A stretch of DNA of 64,000 nucleotides, taken from assembly GCA_004570955.1 (NCBI GenBank), contig SPPL01000001.1, forward strand, positions 124,001 through 188,000, in the 5' to 3' direction. The position numbers and the translations under genes are program-made. Positions within the stretch are counted from its first letter, which is position 1, and the number at the start of each line of letters is the position of its first letter. Under the pieces are notes generated by a model. The model was not told where the DNA came from and ran no database searches. It saw only the letters and a list, made by a program, of their open reading frames with translations. This document shows positions 27,556 to 36,179 of this stretch, piece after piece. The DNA is from Jeotgalicoccus nanhaiensis (lineage in GTDB: Bacteria; Bacillota; Bacilli; Staphylococcales; Salinicoccaceae).

Positions 27556-28557
27556 TTGAAAGATATATTTGCATTACTTAAACAAGGCAGTATGGCCTCG
27601 CTTACTGCAGCTGTTGTAAATTTTATTCTGGCAGGTCTGAAAGGTCTTGCATTTCTATTCACGGCAAATGTTGCCATGTTCGCCGAGATGATGCACTCTT
27701 TCGGAGACGGCGTGAACCAGCTTTTTGTTTTTACCGGTTCAAGCCTTTCAAAAAAAGCACCGACTAAAAGGTTTCCATTCGGCTTTGGCAGACTGGTGAA
27801 CCTCGTCTGTCTGTTTGCGATAATTATCGTAGCGATACTCTCTTACGAAACTGTAAAGGAAGGCATACATCATATAATCGAACCTCTCCCTGCACAGACC
27901 GAAACCACTCTGCTGCTAGTAAATATTGGCGTTCTCACAATCTCAATGATGCTGGAAGGAAGTGTCCTTTATAAAGCCGGCAAAGAATTGCTGCAGCAGG
28001 CGGGTCAGCCGTTTGACGGTCTTAAACCGCTGACTTTAAGCTACAAGCATATCAACAGTGCAAAACCTGCAACTAAACTTGTATTTTTAGAAGACACTGT
28101 AGCAACTGCCGGAGCCTTCCTCGCAATTATCGCTATACTGATCGGACGGTTTACAGGACTTCTGCAGGCGGAAGGAATTGCATCGGTCTTAATCGGTCTC
28201 ATGATGTTCTACATCGTCTACAGAGTATTTATGGAAAATGCAGCGGGTGTGCTCGGAGAAAGCGACCCTCATATGGAACAGCGCATTTCACAAATCGTTC
28301 TGAAAAACGATGAAGTTAAAGATATTCAAAAACTCATCGTGCTGAAAGAAGGAGATGCTCTGCACGTGGAAGTCATCGCTGAGATCGCTCCCGATCTGAC
28401 CGTTGCCTACACGAATGAACTCCGCGATGACATTGAGGCGCTGATACTGAAGCAAAGTCATGTTACCGACGTGAATATGGAATTCGAAGTCGACGACGGC
28501 AAGAGATCCTGGCCGGTGACTCAAAATCAAATGGACAGGAAATCACAAAAGAAATAA
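27556..28557 (+). CDS. Cation diffusion facilitator family transporter
   Basis: A divalent metal/proton antiporter (333 aa) with about six transmembrane helices and a C-terminal cytoplasmic domain. The helix 2 metal site is MMHSFGDGVNQ (His, Asp, Asn), and the helix 5 site is FLEDTVATAGA with Glu-Asp in place of the usual His. That pattern is seen in the branch related to mammalian SLC30A9 (recalled). The start is TTG at 27556 behind AGGAGAGG. Metal specificity cannot be read. It stands where pycA would be expected between ctaA and ftsW. Confidence 0.88.
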   Translation: MKDIFALLKQGSMASLTAAVVNFILAGLKGLAFLFTANVAMFAEMMHSFGDGVNQLFVFTGSSLSKKAPTKRFPFGFGRLVNLVCLFAIIIVAILSYETVKEGIHHIIEPLPAQTETTLLLVNIGVLTISMMLEGSVLYKAGKELLQQAGQPFDGLKPLTLSYKHINSAKPATKLVFLEDTVATAGAFLAIIAILIGRFTGLLQAEGIASVLIGLMMFYIVYRVFMENAAGVLGESDPHMEQRISQIVLKNDEVKDIQKLIVLKEGDALHVEVIAEIAPDLTVAYTNELRDDIEALILKQSHVTDVNMEFEVDDGKRSWPVTQNQMDRKSQKK

Positions 28558-28571
28558 GAATATAAATTAAC

Positions 28572-28601
28572 AAACCCTCCGGATTTAAGACCGGAGGGTT
28601 T
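28572..28601. terminator. Bidirectional terminator between CDF gene and ftsW
   Basis: A perfect 11-bp stem AAACCCTCCGG / CCGGAGGGTTT (28572-28582 / 28591-28601) between two convergent genes. T-rich flanks are modest on both sides. Confidence 0.8.
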
Positions 28602-28605
28602 ACTG

Positions 28606-29790
28606 TCAGTATTTATTTTTCAGTTCAATTTCTTTCTGTTTAACGTGTTTCGCTGCAATGGTGAGCAGTCCAACCGCAATCGATACACTGAGGAAGGATG
28701 ATCCCCCGTAGCTTAGGAACGGCAGCGGCACCCCCGTCAGCGGAATAATTTTTGAGATTCCGCCGACATTTATAAATACCTGGACCGTGATGTACATGGC
28801 CACCCCGATACATATAATCCTGTAAAACGTGTCGGTCGACCGGTGGGCGTACATCAATGCTTTGACGATAATAATCAAATACAATATTACGACAAGCAGT
28901 ACACCCACGAGTCCGAGTTCTTCAGCGATAACTGCCATGATAAAGTCTGTATGCGGTTCAGGCAGATAACCGAGTTTAATTATACCGTTGCCGATACCTG
29001 TACCAAACAGCCCGCCGTGTGAAATCGCAATAAGCGAGTTCGTCAGCTGGTAACCTGTTCCCATCGGATCATTAAACGGATGGAAAAATGTTTCAATACG
29101 GTGCATCTGATACGGCGACAGCACTGAGCCGTTAACGAGATAAAGTATCCCGGCGATGACACCGAGTGTTGCCGTGCCGAGTGCCATTGCCCAGCCTATG
29201 ACTTTAAGCGGGATGCGGATATATAAAAACATACTGAGAATAATCGCAGCAGTAACCATCCAGGTACCGAAGTCATTAATCATGACCATACCGGAGATAA
29301 CCAGTATGAATACCAGCGGAATAATACTTGTCAGTTCGTCGCTGTCGATACGTTTTTCACGTTTCGAGTATATGTAAGCCAGATACAAAATTGCTGTGAC
29401 TTTAAAAAATTCGGAAGATTGCAGACCGAATCCGCCGATTCTGATCCAGTTGCGCTGCCCGTTGATTTCCGTACCGAAAAACATTGTAATTAAAAGCAGC
29501 AGTACAATTCCCGCCAGCATAATGAGCTGGACACCTTTCATTTTAAAAAAGTTTCCGCTCATAAAATACGTCATAAAAAAGACGATGCTAAAACCAAGCA
29601 AAATAAACATCAGGTGTCTAATGTAATAGTATTCAGAGTTGCCCTCGTTCATCTGCGCGGGCACCATACTCGCACTGTAAACCATAACAAGTCCAATGAG
29701 TGACAGTGCAACATATGCGATTAGTATTAAAAAATCCACGTATTTGGAATACGACTTAACATAGTTGAAGAAATTTCTTATAAATTGCAC
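28606..29790 (-). CDS. ftsW: Peptidoglycan glycosyltransferase FtsW (SEDS family)
   Basis: A polytopic SEDS protein (394 aa, ten helices) that polymerises lipid II at the septum together with a class B PBP (here probably Pbp1). The family signature is present in the C-terminal half: GIGNGIIKLGYLPEPHTDF and AEELGLVG, then GVPLPFLSYGGSS. The start is GTG at 29790 with GAGGGAA upstream. Its position beside ylaN agrees with Bacillales. An intrinsic terminator lies immediately before its SD, so its source of transcription is unclear. Confidence 0.95.
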   Translation of the reverse strand: MQFIRNFFNYVKSYSKYVDFLILIAYVALSLIGLVMVYSASMVPAQMNEGNSEYYYIRHLMFILLGFSIVFFMTYFMSGNFFKMKGVQLIMLAGIVLLLLITMFFGTEINGQRNWIRIGGFGLQSSEFFKVTAILYLAYIYSKREKRIDSDELTSIIPLVFILVISGMVMINDFGTWMVTAAIILSMFLYIRIPLKVIGWAMALGTATLGVIAGILYLVNGSVLSPYQMHRIETFFHPFNDPMGTGYQLTNSLIAISHGGLFGTGIGNGIIKLGYLPEPHTDFIMAVIAEELGLVGVLLVVILYLIIIVKALMYAHRSTDTFYRIICIGVAMYITVQVFINVGGISKIIPLTGVPLPFLSYGGSSFLSVSIAVGLLTIAAKHVKQKEIELKNKY

Positions 29791-29802
29791 GGCTGTTCCC
29801 TC

Positions 29803-29837
29803 ATTTAAAAAAGTCTAAAGAAATATTCTTTAGACTT
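29803..29837 (-). terminator. Intrinsic terminator at the end of ylaN
   Basis: A perfect 12-bp stem (29811-29822 / 29826-29837, loop TAT) overlaps the ylaN stop codon. On the minus strand it is followed by TTTTTT and then, within about five bases, by the ftsW SD GAGGGAA. Confidence 0.85.
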
Positions 29838-30120
29838 GATTCTTTTCTTTTTCCATATATGCTTCGTGTACTTTGGATACTTCAACTTCAAGGTGATCCA
29901 GAATATCACGGCCGTCTTGTGCATCAACTAAACCAAGTCTTACTGCAAAATTTATTTCTTTCGATAAGCCGAACATTTGTGTATCCAGCACTTCTTCAAA
30001 CACAGGGCACTGGGGCATCGTTAAATTTTCCATTTGAACTTCGATTAGCTGGAGAATTCTGTCAGCGTCTTTATCCAATTGATTATAAGCAAGTTTGCTC
30101 AGTTGTTTTTCAGCAGACAC
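29830..30120 (-). CDS. ylaN: YlaN family protein (DUF1507)
   Basis: A 96-aa helical protein with the family sequence [21 protein letters not shown] and [17 protein letters not shown]. YlaN has been described as an iron-binding protein that relieves Fur repression in S. aureus and B. subtilis, and as essential under some iron conditions (established knowledge). The start is GTG at 30120 behind GGGGGG. It is upstream of ftsW on the same strand and divergent from the 161-aa gene at 30276. Confidence 0.95.
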   Translation of the reverse strand: MSAEKQLSKLAYNQLDKDADRILQLIEVQMENLTMPQCPVFEEVLDTQMFGLSKEINFAVRLGLVDAQDGRDILDHLEVEVSKVHEAYMEKEKNQV

Positions 30121-30198
30121 GCGGTTCCCCCCTCATTCACTCTTCATAAAATTTTATCCTAACAATCGTAAAAAAGCAAGCAACATCCGAAGATGCAA

Positions 30199-30214
30199 TA
30201 GTAAATGTTTACTA
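30199..30214. promoter_or_regulatory. Dyad in the ylaN divergent promoter region
   Basis: TAGTAAA-TG-TTTACTA, a perfect 7-bp inverted repeat, lies in the 155-bp region between ylaN and the divergent gene at 30276. A consensus TATAAT for the plus gene lies at 30248-30253. Possible operator; no known regulator is assigned. Confidence 0.4.
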
Positions 30215-30275
30215 CTCCATTGTATAATTTTATCGTAAACTTTGCTATAATTTCTAAGCAAAGGGAGCGATATTA

Positions 30276-30761
30276 ATGATAATTCAACTTACTGGAAATG
30301 TACGGTACCAGATTACTCTTGATCCTTCGACCTGGATATTCGATGACCGTAAAATCAAATTAGAAGATTTACTGGCACAAAAGGAAGACGGAGAAGAGAT
30401 TACATTCAATGACGAAACCGAATGGAACCGTCAAATTATTGAAGGAGAAACAAAGCCGCCCACGCTTAAATCTGAAAAGAAACATAAAAAAAGAGAACTG
30501 CTCGAAAGTTCTTTTGTTATCGGTTTAGCACCTTTTCTAGAATATGCAGAAGCTTATGAAGATGAAGATGCGAAGATTGTGTTTGTACATAACGGCGGTG
30601 AAACAGAACTTCAATACAAAGACCGCGAAACATTTTATGCCCATTTTTCTAATAATGGCAAACGCCTGCACGAAGATGGTTTATTTGATTTGCTGGTTGT
30701 CGGCGACGACGGCGTTGAACAGGACCGTCTCATTTATGTTACCAAAATAGAATTTAAATAA
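30276..30761 (+). CDS. Conserved hypothetical protein (YlaL-like by position)
   Basis: A 161-aa soluble, acidic protein starting MIIQLTGNVRYQITLDPSTWIFDDRK. It looks like a small beta-rich protein conserved next to ylaN in staphylococci and bacilli (where ylaL sits), judged from memory and position. No catalytic motif or transmembrane segment is seen; a Lys-rich patch (EKKHKKRELL) lies in the middle. AAAGGGAG precedes the ATG. The function is unknown. Confidence 0.8.
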   Translation: MIIQLTGNVRYQITLDPSTWIFDDRKIKLEDLLAQKEDGEEITFNDETEWNRQIIEGETKPPTLKSEKKHKKRELLESSFVIGLAPFLEYAEAYEDEDAKIVFVHNGGETELQYKDRETFYAHFSNNGKRLHEDGLFDLLVVGDDGVEQDRLIYVTKIEFK

Positions 30762-30762
30762 A

Positions 30763-30793
30763 AAAATCCGCGAACTTTAAGTTCGCGGATTTT
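30763..30793. terminator. Bidirectional terminator between 30276 gene and ylaH
   Basis: A 15-bp perfect inverted repeat (30763-30777 / 30779-30793) placed between convergent stops, with A-runs on the left and T-rich sequence on the right. Confidence 0.85.
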
Positions 30794-31177
30794 CTATTTA
30801 ACCGGCGGGCCTTTCGGCTGTGCAATGTTGCCTTCTTTTCTTTCCTTATGCAGTCTGTATCTGTAGCCTGCGAGTATGATTGCAATAACAATTAAACATT
30901 CAGCCACGGGATAAAACGCACCGAAAAAGGTCAGAAATATTACACCGAAAAACATCAGTATATAAATAACAACTGTTTGCCACAGCTTAACTTTGCGGGC
31001 AAATCCCAATTGATATACGATAGCACACAAGACAAAAATTGTAATGAATAAATACCACATACCGGTTTCAGGATTGGAATCCAGACCATATAGTCTCCCG
31101 AAAAAAGTGAGCCGTTCCGTCAGACCTGCACCACTTTCGGCGTTCAGGAGAATGAGAGGATTAAACAACTGCCTCAC
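30794..31177 (-). CDS. ylaH: YlaH-like membrane protein
   Basis: A 127-aa protein with three hydrophobic helices (MWYLFITIFVLCAIVYQLGF, VVIYILMFFGVIFLTFFGAF, ECLIVIAIILAGYRY) and a basic C-terminal tail. Size, topology and its place directly after typA match the YlaH-like family; the function is unknown. The start is uncertain: GTG at 31177 has only a weak SD, and a TTG nine bases downstream is possible. It is 15 bp downstream of typA, so probably co-transcribed. Confidence 0.8.
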   Translation of the reverse strand: MRQLFNPLILLNAESGAGLTERLTFFGRLYGLDSNPETGMWYLFITIFVLCAIVYQLGFARKVKLWQTVVIYILMFFGVIFLTFFGAFYPVAECLIVIAIILAGYRYRLHKERKEGNIAQPKGPPVK

Positions 31178-31192
31178 TCCACTTCGCTTTTA

Positions 31193-33016
31193 TTACTTAC
31201 TTTTTTTATACGCTTTTTCACGTGCATTTTTCTCTAAAATTTTCTTGCGCATGCGAACTGTTTCCGGAGTAATCTCCACAAGTTCGTCTTCGTTAATATA
31301 CTCAAGTGCTTCTTCAAGAGTCAGTGATCTCGGTTTTTTCATTGTAGTTGTCTGCTCTTTAGTTGCTGAACGAATATTGTTGGCAGCTTTCACTTTAGTA
31401 ATATTAACGGCAAGGTCATTTTCGCGTGAGTTCTCTCCGACAATCATACCTTCGTATACTTCAGTACCAGGTTCCATAAAGTTCGTTCCGCGTCCTTCAA
31501 GTGCAAGAATTGAGTACGTGCTCGCAGCACCTTTATCAATTGAAACAAGAACTCCGTTTCTTCTGCCTCCGATGCGTCCTTTAACCAGTGGGCGGTACTC
31601 TTCGAAAGTATGGTTAATAATACCGTAGCCGCGTGTCATCGACATGAATTCTGTACGGTAGCCGATAAGTCCGCGCGCAGGAATCAGGAATGTCAGACGG
31701 GTCTGTCCATTGCCTGTTGTGACCATGTCGAGCATCTCACCTTTACGTGTACCCATAGATTCGATAATACTGCCAGTATTTTCTTCGTGTACGTCAATTT
31801 GTACACGTTCGAACGGTTCACATTGAACACCGTCAATTTCACGGATGATAACTTCCGGTTTTGATACCTGAAGTTCAAATCCTTCGCGTCTTAAGTTTTC
31901 AATAAGAATCGATAAGTGAAGCTCACCGCGTCCTGAAACTCTCCAGGCATCCGGCTGGTCTGTCGGGTCTACACGCAGTGATACATCTGTTTCTAATTGA
32001 AGATTCAAACGCTCTTCAATTTTTCTTGCTGTAACGTGCTTGCCTTCGCGTCCCGCAAACGGCGAGTTGTTAACAGCAAACGTCATCTGCAATGTCGGTT
32101 CGTCAACATGAAGAACCGGCAGTGCTTCCTGAGCATCTGTAGGCGTAATCGTTTCACCGACGTTAATATCCTCCATACCGCTGATTGCGATAAGGTCTCC
32201 CGCTTTCGCACTTTCAATTTCTACCCGGTTAAGTCCAAGGAAACCGAAAATTTTCGATACTCTGAAGTTTTTAATTGTGCCGTCGATTTTAATTAATGAA
32301 ACTGTTTCACCAACGTTAATCGTTCCGCGGAAAACGCGTCCGATTCCGATACGTCCAACGTAATCGTTGTAATCCAGTAATGATACCTGGAATTGAAGCG
32401 GCTCGTCGCTGTTGTCTACCGGTGCAGGAACATAGTCTACGATAGTTTCGTAAATGGATTGCATGTTTTCCTCCTGCTCACCTGGTTCGCGGCTTGCTGT
32501 ACCGTTCATTGCAGATGCATAGACAACAGGGAATTCAAGCTGTTCGTCGTTGGCATCAAGTTCGATAAAGAGTTCAAGCACATCGTCCACTACTTCTTCA
32601 GGGCGCGCACTCGGTTTATCAATTTTATTAACTACTACTACCGGTTTTAAGTTTTGCTCCAAAGCTTTTTTAAGAACAAAACGCGTCTGAGGCATCGTAC
32701 CTTCATATGCATCGACAACGAGGATTACCCCGTCAACCATTTTCATAATACGTTCTACTTCTCCGCCGAAGTCAGCGTGGCCCGGTGTATCTAAAATATT
32801 TATACGCGTATCTTTGTAATCAATCGCTGTATTTTTCGCCAGTATTGTGATCCCGCGTTCACGTTCAATATCATTCGAGTCCATGGCACGTTCTTCAACG
32901 TGTTCATTTTCACGGAAAATACCAGACTGTTTTAAAAGCTGGTCTACTAATGTCGTTTTACCATGGTCTACGTGTGCAATAATTGCTATGTTTCTAATGT
33001 TTTCTCTCAGGTTCAT
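31193..33016 (-). CDS. typA: Ribosome-associated GTPase TypA/BipA
   Basis: A translational GTPase (607 aa) that binds the ribosome and supports large-subunit assembly and stress growth. The G domain shows [15 protein letters not shown] (G1), RGITI (G2), [15 protein letters not shown] (G3) and [13 protein letters not shown] (G4). EF-G-like domains II, III and V follow, with the BipA-specific C-terminal [20 protein letters not shown] segment. ATG 33016 is taken as start; a TTG one codon earlier is also possible. Divergent from ylaF, as in bacilli. Confidence 0.97.
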   Translation of the reverse strand: MNLRENIRNIAIIAHVDHGKTTLVDQLLKQSGIFRENEHVEERAMDSNDIERERGITILAKNTAIDYKDTRINILDTPGHADFGGEVERIMKMVDGVILVVDAYEGTMPQTRFVLKKALEQNLKPVVVVNKIDKPSARPEEVVDDVLELFIELDANDEQLEFPVVYASAMNGTASREPGEQEENMQSIYETIVDYVPAPVDNSDEPLQFQVSLLDYNDYVGRIGIGRVFRGTINVGETVSLIKIDGTIKNFRVSKIFGFLGLNRVEIESAKAGDLIAISGMEDINVGETITPTDAQEALPVLHVDEPTLQMTFAVNNSPFAGREGKHVTARKIEERLNLQLETDVSLRVDPTDQPDAWRVSGRGELHLSILIENLRREGFELQVSKPEVIIREIDGVQCEPFERVQIDVHEENTGSIIESMGTRKGEMLDMVTTGNGQTRLTFLIPARGLIGYRTEFMSMTRGYGIINHTFEEYRPLVKGRIGGRRNGVLVSIDKGAASTYSILALEGRGTNFMEPGTEVYEGMIVGENSRENDLAVNITKVKAANNIRSATKEQTTTMKKPRSLTLEEALEYINEDELVEITPETVRMRKKILEKNAREKAYKKSK

Positions 33017-33155
33017 CAAGAGGATTTTCCCTTCGTATATAGAATATCTTTATAACCGTAACAGTATACCACATTTTTTACCAATCTGAACATTCAAGGA
33101 TATTATTTTTATGATATAATTCGAAATAAGACAAATGACTTTTAGGGGAATACTT

Positions 33156-33347
33156 ATGGAAAAGAAAAAATCAAAGGCTGTATTTTTAATACTTGCTGTC
33201 TTGGCAGTTTCAATGATGATTGCATTTTCGATTTTCATTGCCGAAGAAATGATCATACTTGCAGTATTGTCGGTTATAGTGTTTATCGCCATTTTCGGCA
33301 CTGGTTTCACATTGAAGAAAAAGTATCGTGAAAATGGCTGGCTCTAA
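33156..33347 (+). CDS. ylaF: YlaF-like membrane protein (DUF5325)
   Basis: A 63-aa protein with a basic N-terminus (MEKKKSKA), two hydrophobic helices forming a hairpin, and a basic tail (LKKKYREN). Short length, topology and the position divergent from typA match YlaF/DUF5325 of Bacillales; function unknown. I chose ATG 33156, preceded by TAGGGGAA; the in-frame ATG 21 bp upstream lies before that SD. Confidence 0.8.
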   Translation: MEKKKSKAVFLILAVLAVSMMIAFSIFIAEEMIILAVLSVIVFIAIFGTGFTLKKKYRENGWL

Positions 33348-33514
33348 CTTCAGTTTTGCTTTAACTGCTTATTTATTATAACAGATTTCCTTATTTGTAT
33401 TGGAATAATAGGGAAATCTGTTGTATTTTTTTTGCATTTTTTAAATTATCGTTTTTTGACGGCAAATTAAGACCGGGCAATAATGAATTTATCATTCATT
33501 AAAGGAGCTTTGCT

Positions 33515-34398
33515 GTGAGACAAAAAAATGAAAAGTTAAAAGTTTACGAGTTTCTGTATAACCGGTTGCCTTTTAGCGATGACGAAACTGAAGAATACGA
33601 AGCAATGCAGCGGATGGATCTTTTGGAAGAACATTTTGATTTATATTTGCGTCAAATCAATACAGGAAATATGGAGCTGTTCTGGCACTGCGAAATAACC
33701 GTAGGCACTGACCATGAACTGATTAATGTGCTGATTGCAACGGAATATTGCTATTACCTTTTCATTCTGCACAACTACGCCGGTGAACATTTTATTAATC
33801 CATTTAATATTTTAATCGACAGCAATTACGAAGCTGTCTACGATTTAAACCGGACTGCGAAAGTTTACGAAAAGTTTAAGGAAACACTTGTTGATGAAGG
33901 CCATTTTCAGCGCCCGATTATTATTAAACACGTCGTAATGAACGAAACTTTCAAACTCGCTAAACGGCCGTCCGATCAATTTCTATCCCTTAAAAATCTG
34001 CCTTACTATTTAAAAGCGATTGAACACAGTGCTGTTATCAGAAAAAAGCAGCCGCGCCCGGAATTGAAAAGTTAAAAGCCCGTACGGCAGTTTCGAGCGC
34101 AGCTGCAAATGATTTCTCGTACGGATTCAAGTGCACCGGCTGTCTGGAGTTCAGCCTTGAACTCCTCAGCAGCAAATTAATAATGTGTGAGTCCTGTCAT
34201 GCTATCCATAATATCGAAAAGATGTTTACCGATTATTTTGATATGCTGAACCTTCTTAATATTTCACAGCCGTATACTAAAAAACAGATTAAGCAACATA
34301 TCAATGTCCCGCTCAGCAATTACGCTTTGTTAAAATATGTCGGTAAAATTTTTACGAAAACATCAAAACATTCCCAACTGTACTATTACGAACCATGA
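33515..34398 (+). CDS. NERD-like protein with C-terminal zinc ribbon, split by a -1 frame change
   Basis: The first frame runs from GTG 33515 (behind AAAGGAG) to TAA 34073-34075, 186 aa. The -1 frame is open from before 34042 to TGA 34398 and adds a zinc-ribbon-like FKCTGCLE ... IMCESCHAIHN and a C-terminal segment, giving about 295 aa. The N-terminal part resembles a divergent NERD nuclease fold (ELINVLIATEYCYYLFILHNYAGEHF aligns with the usual QIDxLLI...EVKNYSG), but the catalytic Asp and Glu-x-Lys appear lost. The join lies at A AAA AAG (34042-34048). This may be programmed frameshifting, a one-base loss in the A-run, or a sequence error. Confidence 0.7.
34042..34048 (+). other. In-phase -1 slippery heptamer A AAA AAG
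   Basis: Zero-frame codons here are AGA-AAA-AAG starting at 34040, so the heptamer is in the exact phase used by dnaX-type -1 frameshifting. A slip leads into GCA GCC GCG and on to the downstream zinc-ribbon frame. A clear upstream SD-like stimulator is not seen. A possible imperfect pairing of 34048-34057 with 34097-34106 starts too close to the heptamer to be convincing. Confidence 0.6.
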
Positions 34399-35198
34399 AT
34401 TTTCTCATGATATTCGTAAAGTCTTTTATCGCCGGTAAAATATTCAAGTATTTCTGAATGGATTTTGGGATTGCCGCTGATTACACTCGATGAGCTTAAG
34501 AGCGGCAGCTCTCTTCCATACAAATCGGACGTTTTAAACCCGAGCTCTCCGGTAATAATTACACCGGCTGTATAATCCCACGGATACAGCCTTAAAAACA
34601 GCAGGGCAGAAATCTGTCCTTTTGCAAGCATCGCAAATTCCAAAGCAGCAGACCCGTACGATCTTACACTGCGTGACTCAGCCATAATTTTAAAAAACGG
34701 ACTGCGGGTTTCTTCGCCGAGTACTCTTTTCGGGTTAATGGCGATGAGAGATTGATTTAAAGGTATATTCTCTGCCGGCAGCAGCGCCTGTTCATTTAAA
34801 TACGCACCATTTTTATATTTAGCGTGATACAAGTCCCGTTTCATACAATCGTAGATTAAACCGCAATATGGTTCCCCGTCGATAAACACCCCGATGGATA
34901 TTGCAAAATTTTCTCCCTGGTGCACAAAATTTAAAGTCCCGTCAATGGGGTCGACAATCCAGATGACGCCTTTTGTATCTTGTATATTTTGTCCATGTCC
35001 CTCTTCACCGATAATAAGATGGTCCGGAAAACGTTCCAGAATTTTAGTATATAAAAACTGTTCTGTCTCTCTGTCGACATCTGTTACGAGATCATTTGGA
35101 TTCGATTTACTGTCGATCTGAAATTCCTTGGTCATGCGCATTTCGATAAATTTACCAGCTTCAACGATTAATTCTTTGCCAAAGTTATATATGTCCAT
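34386..35198 (-). CDS. Inositol monophosphatase family protein
   Basis: A Mg-dependent phosphatase (270 aa) of the SuhB/IMPase family, perhaps acting on inositol phosphate, NADP or PAP. The metal site motifs are IIGEEGHG (Glu), WIVDPIDGTLNF (the DPIDGT signature) and LYPWDYTAG (WDxxAG). Its 3' end overlaps the convergent 34398 stop by 13 bp. The place between typA and yktB matches staphylococci. The substrate is not readable from sequence. Confidence 0.93.
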   Translation of the reverse strand: MDIYNFGKELIVEAGKFIEMRMTKEFQIDSKSNPNDLVTDVDRETEQFLYTKILERFPDHLIIGEEGHGQNIQDTKGVIWIVDPIDGTLNFVHQGENFAISIGVFIDGEPYCGLIYDCMKRDLYHAKYKNGAYLNEQALLPAENIPLNQSLIAINPKRVLGEETRSPFFKIMAESRSVRSYGSAALEFAMLAKGQISALLFLRLYPWDYTAGVIITGELGFKTSDLYGRELPLLSSSSVISGNPKIHSEILEYFTGDKRLYEYHEKIHGS

Positions 35199-35276
35199 GA
35201 ATCCACCTCAATCATTTGATTGCTAACCAACTTTATTTTATCATAAGAGAGACCTTTTGAAAGGAGCTCAACCTTA

Positions 35277-35891
35277 ATGAAGTATACATTTACACAAACG
35301 GACTTCGATGTTTTTAATATCGACGGCCTCGAAAACAGAATGGCAGCCCTGATTGAAAATACACGGCCGAAACTCGAACATCTCGGAGAACACTTCAGTG
35401 CCTACTTAACTGAAATGACCGGGGACGAGACATACGCTCATGTAGCAAAACACGCACGGCGGACGACGAACCCTCCCGATGATACATGGGTGGCCTTCAG
35501 TACGAACCCCCGCGGCTACAAAATGATGCCCCACTTCCAGATTGGTTTATATAACAGCCATGCTTTTTGCATGTACGGTATTATATATGAATCAAAAGAT
35601 AAAAAGCGGCTGGCAGAGAACTGGCTGAATAATATAGAGAAATTTGATAATCTGCCGGAAGACTATCAAATTTCACTCGACCATATGAAACCTGCGAAAA
35701 CTCCGCTTAAGGAGCTTTCTGACGATGAACTTGAAAAAGGTCTCATCAGACTGCGCGATGTTAAAAAAGGTGAATTTTTAGTCGGCAAGGTTTATAAGCC
35801 AGGCGATAAAGAATTCAGTTCTGATGAAGCTTTTATTAAAGACCTTGAACAGGTTATGGAAAACCTCGCTCAGTTCTATCATCAGGACTAG
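35277..35891 (+). CDS. yktB: UPF0637 family protein YktB (DUF1054)
   Basis: A 204-aa soluble protein beginning MKYTFTQTDFDVFNIDGL, with THVAK-like AHVAKHARRTTNPPDDTW and the conserved FQIGLYNSHAFCMYGIIYE block of UPF0637. Function is unknown. GGAGC lies upstream of ATG 35277. In staphylococci it lies beside yktA (UPF0223); here the two are separated by the ilv-leu block of about 12 kb. Confidence 0.9.
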   Translation: MKYTFTQTDFDVFNIDGLENRMAALIENTRPKLEHLGEHFSAYLTEMTGDETYAHVAKHARRTTNPPDDTWVAFSTNPRGYKMMPHFQIGLYNSHAFCMYGIIYESKDKKRLAENWLNNIEKFDNLPEDYQISLDHMKPAKTPLKELSDDELEKGLIRLRDVKKGEFLVGKVYKPGDKEFSSDEAFIKDLEQVMENLAQFYHQD

Positions 35892-35907
35892 TCTCCTGAT
35901 AAATTAA

Positions 35908-35939
35908 CGCAAAACCCATCTGGGTTTTGCGTTTTTTTT
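35908..35939 (+). terminator. Intrinsic terminator after yktB
   Basis: A perfect 11-bp stem (35908-35918 / 35921-35931) followed by eight T, 17 bp after the stop. Confidence 0.9.
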
Positions 35940-35963
35940 GTTTGGTTTTTAACGAGTCCTGAT

Positions 35964-36088
35964 CACGGTGGCGCGCAATCCTCTCTTTTGTGCCACCGTG
36001 AGTTTTCGGTGGCGCGCAAACCCCTCTTTTGCGCCGCCGTGAGTTTTCGGTGGCACGCAAACCCTTCTTTTGTGCCACCGTGAAACTG
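35964..36088. repeat. Three 41-bp repeats each forming a GC-rich hairpin
   Basis: CGGTGGC begins at 35966, 36007 and 36048, a period of exactly 41 bp. Each unit holds an inverted repeat of about 9 bp: CACGGTGGC/GCCACCGTG in unit 1, CGGTGGCGC/GCGCCGCCG in unit 2, CGGTGGCAC/GTGCCACCG in unit 3, around a CTCTTTT- or TTCTTTT-containing loop. A G-C to A-T exchange between units 2 and 3 is compensated on the opposite arm, so pairing is preserved. It lies between the yktB terminator and the ilvA terminator. No coding potential is credible. Confidence 0.85.
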
Positions 36089-36131
36089 ATATGCTTATTC
36101 ATGCGCCCAAAAATATAAAGAACATCAAAAT

Positions 36132-36173
36132 AACCCGTCCGTCAAATCCACAAAGGAAAATGACGGACGGGTT
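36132..36173. terminator. Terminator at the end of the ilv-leu operon
   Basis: A perfect 13-bp stem AACCCGTCCGTCA / TGACGGACGGGTT (36132-36144 / 36161-36173), followed on the minus strand by TATTTTGATG, just after ilvA. Confidence 0.8.
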
Positions 36174-36179
36174 GTTTGT

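Noticed and set aside
35854-36102. 82-aa minus-strand frame across the hairpin repeats
   Set aside because: Its sequence is just translated repeat plus the yktB terminator; the 41-bp period breaks the frame each unit.
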